Positions 1-8,084 of a stretch of DNA of 36,496 bases are shown here, in pieces. The DNA lies in NCBI RefSeq assembly GCF_022808855.1, contig NZ_JAKZLF010000042.1, forward strand, positions 1 to 36,496, in the 5' to 3' direction. Origin of the DNA: Anaeromyxobacter soli (lineage in GTDB: Bacteria; Myxococcota; Myxococcia; Myxococcales; Anaeromyxobacteraceae). The notes beneath the pieces were generated by a model. The model saw only the letters and a program-made list of their open reading frames with translations. It was not told the DNA's origin and ran no database searches. The stretch's first letter is position 1. Each line of letters starts with the position of its first letter. A program made the position numbers and the translations under genes.

Positions 1-1065
1 GCCTCGCTCGACGAGGTGGACGCGCGGGGGGCGCCGGTGGCGCCCTGGCGCGGGATCCCGTTCTGGGCCGGGGCAGGCGCCGGCGCCGCGCTCGCGATCG
101 GCGGCGCCGCCGCGGCGGCGGCCGGGTCGGAGCTCCGCCACGCGGCGCTCCTCGCGGTGCCAGCCTTCGGCACCGCGGCGTGGGTGGCGTGGGAGTGGGT
201 CGGCCGCCTCGAGGCGTGGGAGCGCGTCTCTCGCCGCAGGCGCGTCGTCGACGACTGGGAGCGGAAGCTCCAGGGGGCGTTCGAGCGCGACGCGCAGGAG
301 GTTCGCGCGGCGCTCAAGACGGCCGGCGTGCAGGGCGTGCCGGAGCTCCGCGAGCTGCTCTCGCGGGTCGAGGACGCGGACGCGGTCGTCGCGGAGTGGC
401 GCCGCCGGGTCGCGGAGTGGCAGGCCGCGCCCGAGGCGCAGCGCCTGGCCGCGGAGCGGGCGCAGGTGGAGGGAGAGCTGCGGGCGGCGGAGGCGACCTT
501 CTCCGAGCAGGCCGGCGGCTTCGTGCGCGATCCTGCGTCGATCGAGGGCGAGCTCCGGCGGCTCCAGGCGGAGGCGGCGGTCGCGATCCGGCAGGAGGCG
601 CCCGCGCCGCCGCCGCGTGCGACGCCCGCTCCCGGCGGCGATGCGCTGCGCCTCCTCGTCGAGCGCGCCGCCGCGGAAGGCGGCGCGAGCCCGGCCGCGG
701 TCGTCCGCGGCCTCGCCGCCAAGGCCTCCCAGACGCTCTCCGGTCTCTCCTTCCAGCGGCTCCAGGCGCTCGGCGCCGACGAGCGCGGGAACCTCTCCGT
801 CCAGGTGAGCGGCCGGGTCGTGGCTGCCGCGACGCTGCCGCCCGCGGATCGCGATCTCGTGTTCCTCGCGATCAAGCTGGCGCTCCTCGAGCAGGCGCTC
901 GCCGGCGGCAAGGGCGTCGCCATCGTCGAGGACGCGTTCGCGGGGCTCTCGGACGGCGCGCGGCGCTTCGCGGCGCGGCTCCTGAAGCAGCTCGCCCGCC
1001 CGGGACAGCTCCTCCACGCCACGGCCGATCCGGCCTTCCGGGAGGCGGCCGATCACGCCGCGTGA
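1..1065 (+). CDS. SMC/YhaN-like ATPase, C-terminal part (5' end outside window)
   Basis: The frame is open from base 1, so the first in-window GTG (16) is probably internal and the protein starts upstream. What remains has two hydrophobic stretches (about residues 15-35 and 42-62 from base 16), a charged Arg/Glu/Ala-rich coiled-coil region, and a C-terminal block that looks like the second half of an SMC/Rad50-type ATPase: LPPADRDLVFLAIKLALLE where the signature helix sits, VAIVEDAFAGL as a Walker B-like strand, then a degenerate H-loop (LLHATADP). Membrane segments within a coiled-coil ATPase occur in the YhaN family, which works with the nuclease YhaM/SbcD-like partner. The canonical LSGG signature is not recognisable. 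Four bases separate it from yraN, suggesting one transcript. Family call is inference from motif order. Confidence 0.6.
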   Translation, partial: ASLDEVDARGAPVAPWRGIPFWAGAGAGAALAIGGAAAAAAGSELRHAALLAVPAFGTAAWVAWEWVGRLEAWERVSRRRRVVDDWERKLQGAFERDAQEVRAALKTAGVQGVPELRELLSRVEDADAVVAEWRRRVAEWQAAPEAQRLAAERAQVEGELRAAEATFSEQAGGFVRDPASIEGELRRLQAEAAVAIRQEAPAPPPRATPAPGGDALRLLVERAAAEGGASPAAVVRGLAAKASQTLSGLSFQRLQALGADERGNLSVQVSGRVVAAATLPPADRDLVFLAIKLALLEQALAGGKGVAIVEDAFAGLSDGARRFAARLLKQLARPGQLLHATADPAFREAADHAA

Positions 1066-1069
1066 GGGC

Positions 1070-1471
1070 ATGACGGGCGGCGAGGCGCAGCAGGGCGACC
1101 GGCGCGCCCGCGGGCGGGAGGCGGAGGCGATCGCCGCCGAGTTCCTCGTCCGGGAGGGCTTCGAGATCCTCGATCGCAACCACGGCACTCCGCGCGGTGA
1201 GGTGGACCTCGTCTGCCGCGAGGGCGGGATCGTGTGCTTCGTCGAGGTGCGGAGCCGCTCCTCGGACGCGCAGGGCGGACCGGAGGAGACGGTCGGTCGG
1301 GGCAAGGCGCGCCGCGTGGTGGCCGCCGCGACCGACTGGGCGCTCCGGAACGGCGGCCTCGAGCAGGAGCTGCGCTTCGACGTGGTCGCGGTCACGTTCG
1401 AGGAGGCGGGGCCGCGGGTGGAGCTCTACCGTGGGGCGTTCGACGGCGAGGGGAAGCCGGGACTGTGGTGA
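1070..1471 (+). CDS. yraN: YraN family (UPF0102) protein
   Basis: 133 residues, the normal length for UPF0102. The predicted fold is that of a restriction-endonuclease-like/Holliday-junction-resolvase-like domain. Visible family motifs are the N-terminal GREAEAIAAEFLVREGF helix, the GEVDLVCREG strand with the conserved acidic residue, and VCFVEVRSRS with the Glu-x-Arg/Lys active-site-like pair. Its biological role is not firmly established; in many bacteria it sits beside rsmI, exactly as here. The ATG at 1070 follows GAGGG closely. The stop overlaps the rsmI start (GTGA), so the two are translationally coupled. Confidence 0.93.
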   Translation: MTGGEAQQGDRRARGREAEAIAAEFLVREGFEILDRNHGTPRGEVDLVCREGGIVCFVEVRSRSSDAQGGPEETVGRGKARRVVAAATDWALRNGGLEQELRFDVVAVTFEEAGPRVELYRGAFDGEGKPGLW

Positions 1472-2349
1472 CCGAGGCGAACGAGCGGAATGAGGGCCGG
1501 CGCGGCACGCTGTACGTGGTCGCGACGCCGATCGGGAACCTCGGCGACCTCTCGCCGCGCGCCGCCGAGGTGCTCCGCAGCGTCCGGGCGGTCGCGGCCG
1601 AGGACACGCGCAGGACCCTGAAGCTCTACGCGCACCTCGGCGCGCCCGCGCCCGCGCTCCTGTCGCTCCCGGCCTTCGACGAGCGCGGCCGCGTCGCGGC
1701 GATCGTCGAGCGGCTCGTCGCGGGCGAGTCCGTCGCGCTCTGCACGGACGCCGGCACGCCCGGCGTCTCGGATCCGGGCGCGGCGCTCGTCGCCGCCGCC
1801 TGGGCGGCGGGCGCGACGGTCGTGCCGATCCCCGGCCCGAGCGCCGCGCTCGCCGCGCTCGCCGCGTCGGGCTTCCCCGCCGACCGGTTCCTCTTCACCG
1901 GGTTCCTGCCGCGCAAGGGCGCGGGACGCGCCGAGGCCCTCGCGCTCCTCGCCGCCACGCCGGCGACGCTCGTGCTCTACGAGGCGGGGAACCGGACGCG
2001 CGAGACGCTCGGCGATCTGGCCGAGGCGCTCGGCGACCGGGAGGCGCTCGTCGCGCGCGAGCTGACGAAGCTCCACGAGGAGCTCCTGCGCGGGCGCCTC
2101 CGCGAGCTCGCCGCCCGGCTCGCCGACGAGGTCCGCGGCGAGGTGACGCTCGTCGTCTCGAGCGAGGGGGCCGCGCCACCCGCGCGCCCGGCGCCGGAGG
2201 TGCCGCTCGCGGACGAGCTCGCGCGCAGGCTCGCGGCGGGCGAGCCTCCGTCGGCGATCGCGCGCGAGGTCGCCCGCGCCCGCGGGCTGAAGCGCGCCGA
2301 CGTCTACGCGGCCCTCGAGCGGCTGAAGCACGGCGCGAAGCCGGAGTAG
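1468..2349 (+). CDS. rsmI: 16S rRNA (cytidine(1402)-2'-O)-methyltransferase RsmI
   Basis: 293 residues starting at GTG 1468, which overlaps the yraN stop by four bases; this start removes an unrelated upstream extension. RsmI uses S-adenosylmethionine to 2'-O-methylate C1402 of 16S rRNA near the decoding site. The tetrapyrrole-methylase fold is clear: LYVVATPIGNLGDLSPRA at the N terminus, AAEDTRRT, LCTDAGTPGVSDPG (SAM-binding loop), PIPGPSAALAALAASGFP and FLFTGFLPRKG. The C-terminal region (about residues 225-290) is Ala/Arg rich and ends with a short helix-turn-helix-like segment (IAREVARARGLKRADVYAAL), also seen in other family members. Length and motif order are as expected. Confidence 0.96.
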   Translation: MTEANERNEGRRGTLYVVATPIGNLGDLSPRAAEVLRSVRAVAAEDTRRTLKLYAHLGAPAPALLSLPAFDERGRVAAIVERLVAGESVALCTDAGTPGVSDPGAALVAAAWAAGATVVPIPGPSAALAALAASGFPADRFLFTGFLPRKGAGRAEALALLAATPATLVLYEAGNRTRETLGDLAEALGDREALVARELTKLHEELLRGRLRELAARLADEVRGEVTLVVSSEGAAPPARPAPEVPLADELARRLAAGEPPSAIAREVARARGLKRADVYAALERLKHGAKPE

Positions 2350-2389
2350 GAAGGGGCTTCGAGCGGCGCCGGGATGGCGCGCTGCCAAT

Positions 2390-3493
2390 CTAGAGGCCGC
2401 GATCGTCGCTCGAGGGCGCCTCGCGGCGCGCTCCTTCCAGGCCGGCGGCGCGGTCGAGCACCATGTCCGAGGAGCCGGGGAAGCGCGGGGGCGTGGCCGC
2501 CACGTCCACGAAGCCGTACCGCGCGTAGAGCCCCTGCGCGTCGCGCGTGGCGAGGCAGACGAAGCGCGTCCGCCGCACGGCGGGGTGGTCGAGGAGCAGC
2601 GTCATCACCCGCTTGCCGAGGCCCTGTCCGCGCCAGGACCGCGCGACCACCACGTCGTAGATCCAGGCGCGCCGCCCGTCCGACACCGCGCGCGCGGAGG
2701 CGACGAGCGCGCCGTCCGGCGACCGCGCGCCCACCCAGGCCGTCGCCCCGAGGTGCGCGGGCCCGATGAGCTCCCGCGCGACCCCCTCCCACCAGTACTC
2801 GCCGCCGAGGAGCGTCTCCACGGCCGGGAGGTCCTCGGGTCCGAGGGCGGCGTGCAGCCGGACCCCCTCCGCGGCGAGGAAGGGAGGCGTGGGCGCGGCG
2901 GGGTTCGCCTCGCGGATCGCCTCGATCGCCAGGGGGTCGCCGGGCGCGCCACGCTCCCACAGGCCGAGGAGGATGCGCTCGATCTCCTCGGGCGTCCGGT
3001 TCTGCAGGAGCTTCCACTTTCCGTCGATCCGCTCGAAGGGCACGAAGAAGACCCGCACGCCCTCGAGCTCGCCGCGGTAGAGCGGATCGCCGGCGTCGAT
3101 GGGCCGGTACCGCCCCTCGGGCTGCCAGCGGCGCATGAGGGCCTCGAGGGCCCGGGCCTTCGTGGCGGGATCCTCCACCGCCGTGAGCGTCCCGTGCACC
3201 TGCACGCTCCGGAAGAGGGTGGTGGCGGGGCAGGCGCGCACCGGGTCCACCATCCAGCTCGGGACGTGCGCCACCACCTCCTCGGCGGACACCACCGCCG
3301 GTCGGCCGAGGCAGGTCGCCTTCTCGCCGGCGTGGGCGCCGTGGAAGAAGACGCCGTCCTCGAGCACCGCTGCGTCGAGCGCGCGCAGCACGGGCGCGCC
3401 CGCGGGGGTGGTGGTGGCGAGGTGCACGACCGGCGCGCGGGCGAGGAGCGCCAGCGCGCGGGCCGGGTCGGCGCGGAAGATCTCTCGTCTCAT
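2390..3493 (-). CDS. Pyridoxamine 5'-phosphate oxidase-like domain fused to GNAT acetyltransferase
   Basis: 367 residues from ATG 3493. Residues about 1-190 form an FMN-binding split barrel of the pyridoxamine-phosphate-oxidase-like type (VVHLATTTPAGAPVLRALDAAV, then GVFFHGAHAGEKATCL, and a later FFVPFERIDGKWKLLQNRT segment). Residues about 225-345 form a GNAT N-acetyltransferase with the acetyl-CoA loop VVVARSWRGQGLGKRVM and the typical end LYARYGFVDV. The pair of catalytic domains on one chain suggests modification of an amine that the split barrel binds or oxidises; the substrate is unknown. The gene is divergent from a MocR/PdxR regulator 64 bases away, a common arrangement for PLP-related genes, so regulation by that protein is likely. 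No good Shine-Dalgarno is seen before the ATG. Confidence 0.87.
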   Translation of the reverse strand: MRREIFRADPARALALLARAPVVHLATTTPAGAPVLRALDAAVLEDGVFFHGAHAGEKATCLGRPAVVSAEEVVAHVPSWMVDPVRACPATTLFRSVQVHGTLTAVEDPATKARALEALMRRWQPEGRYRPIDAGDPLYRGELEGVRVFFVPFERIDGKWKLLQNRTPEEIERILLGLWERGAPGDPLAIEAIREANPAAPTPPFLAAEGVRLHAALGPEDLPAVETLLGGEYWWEGVARELIGPAHLGATAWVGARSPDGALVASARAVSDGRRAWIYDVVVARSWRGQGLGKRVMTLLLDHPAVRRTRFVCLATRDAQGLYARYGFVDVAATPPRFPGSSDMVLDRAAGLEGARREAPSSDDRGL

Positions 3494-3511
3494 GCCGGGA
3501 GCGTGGCCCGG

Positions 3512-3558
3512 CGCTGGTCCTGCGAAAAGGTCCAGTCCTGATAAACTCGATGGACCAG
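3512..3558. promoter_or_regulatory. Candidate MocR operator: three CTGGWCC half-sites
   Basis: The 64-base divergent spacer holds CTGGTCC at 3514-3520, GGTCCAG at 3529-3535 (CTGGACC on the minus strand) and GGACCAG at 3552-3558 (CTGGTCC on the minus strand). The outer two form a perfect inverted repeat. The last overlaps the regulator's own GTG, which would suit autoregulation. MocR/TauR/PdxR proteins are known to bind repeated short half-sites of similar sequence; that this array is the operator is inference. Confidence 0.55.
3542..3547 (+). promoter_or_regulatory. -10-like TAAACT box before the MocR gene
   Basis: TAAACT ends 10 bases before the GTG at 3558 and no Shine-Dalgarno precedes that codon. 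The position fits a transcript starting at or just before the start codon. No clear -35 is visible. The box lies between two operator half-sites, so bound regulator would cover it. Confidence 0.4.
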
Positions 3559-5093
3559 TGCGCACCTGGACCCTCGCCCTCGCCCTCGATCGCGACGACC
3601 CCGCGCCGCTCGCGGTGCAGATCGCCCGCGGCCTCGCCGCGCGCATGCGCTCGGGCGCGCTCGAGCCCGGGGCGGCGCTCCCCTCGAGCCGCGAGCTCGC
3701 CCGCGCGCTGGCGGTGCACCGCAACACGGTCCTCGCCGCGTACGGCGAGCTCGCCGCCGAGGGCTGGATCGAGGCCGCCCGGGCGCGAGGCACGTTCGTG
3801 TCGCGCGAGCTGCCCGCCCGTCCGCCGCGGCGCTTCGCGCCCCCGCCCGCGGGGCGCGCCGAGCGAGCCGGGTTCGACCTGCCGGCCGCGCCGGTGCCCG
3901 CCGTCGCGCCGCCGCCGCCCGGGGCGCTGCAGCTCCTCGGCGGCGTGCCCGACCCGCGCCTCGTGCCGGTGGCGGCCCTGGCCCGCGCCTACCGCCGCGC
4001 GCTGAGCAGGCGCGAGCACCTCGGCTACGGCGACGCGCGGGGGCACCCCCGGCTACGCGCGGCGCTCGCGCGGATGCTGGGCGAGGCGCGAGGGCTGGCG
4101 GTACGACCCGAGGGCGTGCTCGTCACCCGGGGCGCACAGATGGCGCTCGCCGTGGCCGCCCGCGGGCTGCTCCGCCCCGGCGACGCCGTCGCGGTGGAGG
4201 ACCTCGGCTACCGCCCGGCCTGGGAGGCGCTGCGGCTCGCCGGCCTGAGGCTCGTGCCCCTGAAGCTCGACGCCCGGGGCCTCGACGTGGAGGCGCTCGC
4301 GGCGCGAGCGGGGCCGGAGCGGATCCGCGCGGTGTACCTCACCCCGCACCACCAGTACCCGACGCTCGTCACCCTCTCGCCGGCGCGGCGGCTCTCGCTG
4401 CTCGACCTCGCGCGCAGGGCGCGGCTGGTCGTGCTCGAGGACGACTACGACAACGAGTTCCACTACGAGGGCCGCCCGGTGCAGCCGCTCGCGAGCGCCG
4501 ACGCGGCGGGCGTGGTCGTGTACGTCGGCTCGCTCTCCAAGGTGCTCGCGCCGGCCCTCCGCATCGGCTTCCTGGCGGGGCCGGAGGACGCCATCGCCCG
4601 CCTCACCGCGCACCGGCACTACCTCGACCGCCAGGGCGATCTCGCGGTGGAGGCGGCCGTGGCCGAGCTGCTCGAGGAGGGGGAGGCGCAGCGCCACGTG
4701 TGGCGCACGCGGAGGATCTACGCCGCGCGGCGCGAGGCGCTCGCGGACGCGCTGCGCGCCGAGCTCGCGGGCGCGCTCACCTTCGAGCAGCCACCCGGCG
4801 GGATGGCCTACTGGTGCCGCGTCGCGCCCGGCCTCGACGCCGAGGCGTGGGCCGACCGCGCCCTCGCGGCGGGGGTGGCGGTGCAGGCGGGCCGGCTCTT
4901 CGCCTTCGACGGCGGCTCCCCCCCGAACCTGCGGCTCGGCTTCGGCCGGCTCGACGAGCGCGAGCTCCGCGAGGCGGTCCGGCGCCTCGCGGGGGCGCTG
5001 GGGAGAGCGAGCGTGGCGGGCGGCGCGGCCGCCCGTCCCCTCAGAACTGCAGCACGCCCGCGACGGACAGGCCGAACACGCTCGTCTCGCTGA
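3558..5093 (+). CDS. MocR/PdxR family regulator (GntR HTH + class I aminotransferase domain)
   Basis: 511 residues from GTG 3558; longer upstream extensions run antisense through the neighbouring gene and are rejected. Residues about 15-80 are a GntR winged helix (LPSSRELARALAVHRNTVLAAYGELAAEGWI ends in the RGTFV wing; only the core is listed in parts: SSRELARALAVHRNTV). Residues about 110-490 are a fold-type I PLP aminotransferase domain used as a ligand sensor: VTRGAQMALAVAARGL, EDDYDNEFHY with the PLP-ring Asp, and SLSKVLAPALRIGF with the Schiff-base Lys near residue 328. Such proteins usually sense PLP or an amino compound and control vitamin B6 or amine metabolism; the divergent pyridoxamine-oxidase-like gene is the obvious target. 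The last 18 codons overlap the 3' end of the convergent gene at 5041. Confidence 0.92.
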   Translation: MRTWTLALALDRDDPAPLAVQIARGLAARMRSGALEPGAALPSSRELARALAVHRNTVLAAYGELAAEGWIEAARARGTFVSRELPARPPRRFAPPPAGRAERAGFDLPAAPVPAVAPPPPGALQLLGGVPDPRLVPVAALARAYRRALSRREHLGYGDARGHPRLRAALARMLGEARGLAVRPEGVLVTRGAQMALAVAARGLLRPGDAVAVEDLGYRPAWEALRLAGLRLVPLKLDARGLDVEALAARAGPERIRAVYLTPHHQYPTLVTLSPARRLSLLDLARRARLVVLEDDYDNEFHYEGRPVQPLASADAAGVVVYVGSLSKVLAPALRIGFLAGPEDAIARLTAHRHYLDRQGDLAVEAAVAELLEEGEAQRHVWRTRRIYAARREALADALRAELAGALTFEQPPGGMAYWCRVAPGLDAEAWADRALAAGVAVQAGRLFAFDGGSPPNLRLGFGRLDERELREAVRRLAGALGRASVAGGAAARPLRTAARPRRTGRTRSSR

Positions 5094-6390
5094 AGCGGAA
5101 CCGCCGGCCCGGCGCGTCGTAGCGCCAGTCGTAGTTCGGGTTCAGGTCCGGGTTCGCGGTGACGCCCGTGATGTCCTTGCCCGCGTCGGCGACGCCGCCG
5201 CGGCCGAGCGACTCGCCGGAGAGGAAGTGCGCGGTCTGGGTCGCGAGCGAGGCGCTCGCGTGGAGCGACACGAAGCGCGACGCGCGGAGGTACAGGCCGA
5301 ACAGGCCGCCCATCGTGAGGTAGGGCTCCGTCGCGTGGAGCTTGCCGCTCATGTCGGTGAGCGGGTTGTAGAAGCGCTGCGACGAGGTGTAGTCCGCGAA
5401 CGCCCGGACGTCGACGGACACCTTCTGGTCCTCCGAGGGGTTCTCGTACGGCACGAGCTCGGCGCCGAAGGTGAGGCCCCCGATCCACGGGAGGCGGGCG
5501 CGCGCGTCGTCTCCCCAGCTCGAGCAGTTGGCGGCGCCCGCGAGCGTCGCCTCGGCGGGCGCGCGGCGCGCGAGCTCCGCGGCGTGCTCGCAGTTGGAGT
5601 ACGTGCCGCTCGAGCGCTGCATCCCGGTCACGTGCGCCTTGAAGTACGGGTCGATGGGGCCGAGGCGGCGGGAGAGCACCGTGTAGAGGTCGTACTTCCA
5701 GACCTTCTCGCCGAACGCGCCGGGGTTGCCCGACGAGACGTGCGGCGACGCCCAGCTCGCGCTGCGGCCGGCGGCCGGATCGTAGGCGCTGGCGGTGGGG
5801 AAGGTGAGGTCGGCGCCCACGAGCCAGAACGGCTTCGTGTCGTCGCGGGCGTCGCTGAAGATGCCCCACGCGACGCCGGCCTTCACGTCGCCGGCGCGGC
5901 CGCCGTGATAGACGGTCGTGTTCGACCCGACCGGGAAGAGCGGGCACGTCGCGCCGCCCGGATCGCACGGCTGGTTCATCGCGTCGATGGTGTTGTTCGT
6001 GATGGTGGAGACCGCCTCCACGGGCAGCCCGTTCACCAGGGCGAAGCGCCAGGAGTGGTCGTCCGCGAGCACGTAGGGCAGCTCGACGTGGACCTCGAGA
6101 TCGCGGTGGAGGCCGACCGCGAAGCGCGGCACGAGCGCGTTCGTGATGCGCGTGTAGCGCAGCTCGTCGACGTCGACGTTCGCGCCGAACGGCGGGTTCG
6201 CCGCCGGGTCTCCCTGCTCGCGGGTGAGCTTCCCGCGCAGCTGGGTGCGATCCCAGCGCAGCGACACGTGGAAGTCGAACAGGTTGCCGGTCTCGCTCGT
6301 GGCGACGCGGGTGATCTCGGCGGCCCCGGCGGGGGCGGCGAGCGCGACGAGGGTGCAGATCGTGAGGGCGCGCAGGCGAAGCCGCCGCAT
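5041..6390 (-). CDS. Putative outer-membrane beta-barrel protein
   Basis: 449 residues with a cleavable signal peptide (MRRLRLRALTICTLVALAAP then AGAAE). The mature part has alternating hydrophobic/polar strands separated by Asn/Gly/Ser-rich turns and ends in GVLQF; a terminal Phe is the usual signal for outer-membrane insertion. Two Cys pairs (CDPGGATC and the two in the CEHA...ANCSSW region) could be disulfides in external loops. I do not recognise a family with a known substrate; a porin-like or transporter role (phenol-degradation MetA/FadL-like barrels look similar) is possible. The start is decided by an excellent GGAGGAG five bases before the ATG, and a sigma-70-like promoter lies upstream. 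Confidence 0.75.
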   Translation of the reverse strand: MRRLRLRALTICTLVALAAPAGAAEITRVATSETGNLFDFHVSLRWDRTQLRGKLTREQGDPAANPPFGANVDVDELRYTRITNALVPRFAVGLHRDLEVHVELPYVLADDHSWRFALVNGLPVEAVSTITNNTIDAMNQPCDPGGATCPLFPVGSNTTVYHGGRAGDVKAGVAWGIFSDARDDTKPFWLVGADLTFPTASAYDPAAGRSASWASPHVSSGNPGAFGEKVWKYDLYTVLSRRLGPIDPYFKAHVTGMQRSSGTYSNCEHAAELARRAPAEATLAGAANCSSWGDDARARLPWIGGLTFGAELVPYENPSEDQKVSVDVRAFADYTSSQRFYNPLTDMSGKLHATEPYLTMGGLFGLYLRASRFVSLHASASLATQTAHFLSGESLGRGGVADAGKDITGVTANPDLNPNYDWRYDAPGRRFRFSETSVFGLSVAGVLQF

Positions 6391-6444
6391 GTCTCCTCCG
6401 TGGACTGGAGCGAACGCCGCGGAAAGCGCAGCAAAACCGCGCCG

Positions 6445-6473
6445 ACGCTAGCAGTGGCCCCCGGAGCGGTCAA
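6445..6473 (-). promoter_or_regulatory. Sigma-70-like promoter of the outer-membrane protein gene
   Basis: On the minus strand TTGACC (6473-6468) is followed after 17 bases by TAGCGT (6450-6445). It gives an untranslated leader of about 50 bases that contains a GGAGGAG ribosome site, so this gene is of the leadered type. Spacing is ideal; the -10 matches consensus at three of six positions. Confidence 0.45.
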
Positions 6474-6527
6474 GTTGACGAGCCCCCGCCTGGTGTGTGC
6501 TTCGGCGCACGATGCAGGAACGGGCCG

Positions 6528-7940
<1,413 letters not shown>

Positions 7941-8084
7941 GGGGGTGCGTTACCACAGTCGACCGGTCTCCGCACGCGCGGCGCGCCTCGGGCCCGGTGC
8001 AGGGCTCTCGCCCGGCATTGCGCGGCGGAGGGTCGAGGGATCCCGTGCCGCCGGCGCCCGAGGCCGGGGCGCCCCGGGCCGGGC

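Noticed and set aside
6495-6510. GTGTGC-TTCG-GCGCAC hairpin as a terminator
   Set aside because: The UUCG loop is on the plus strand, where no gene ends nearby; on the minus strand, after the regulator gene, the stem has a mismatch.
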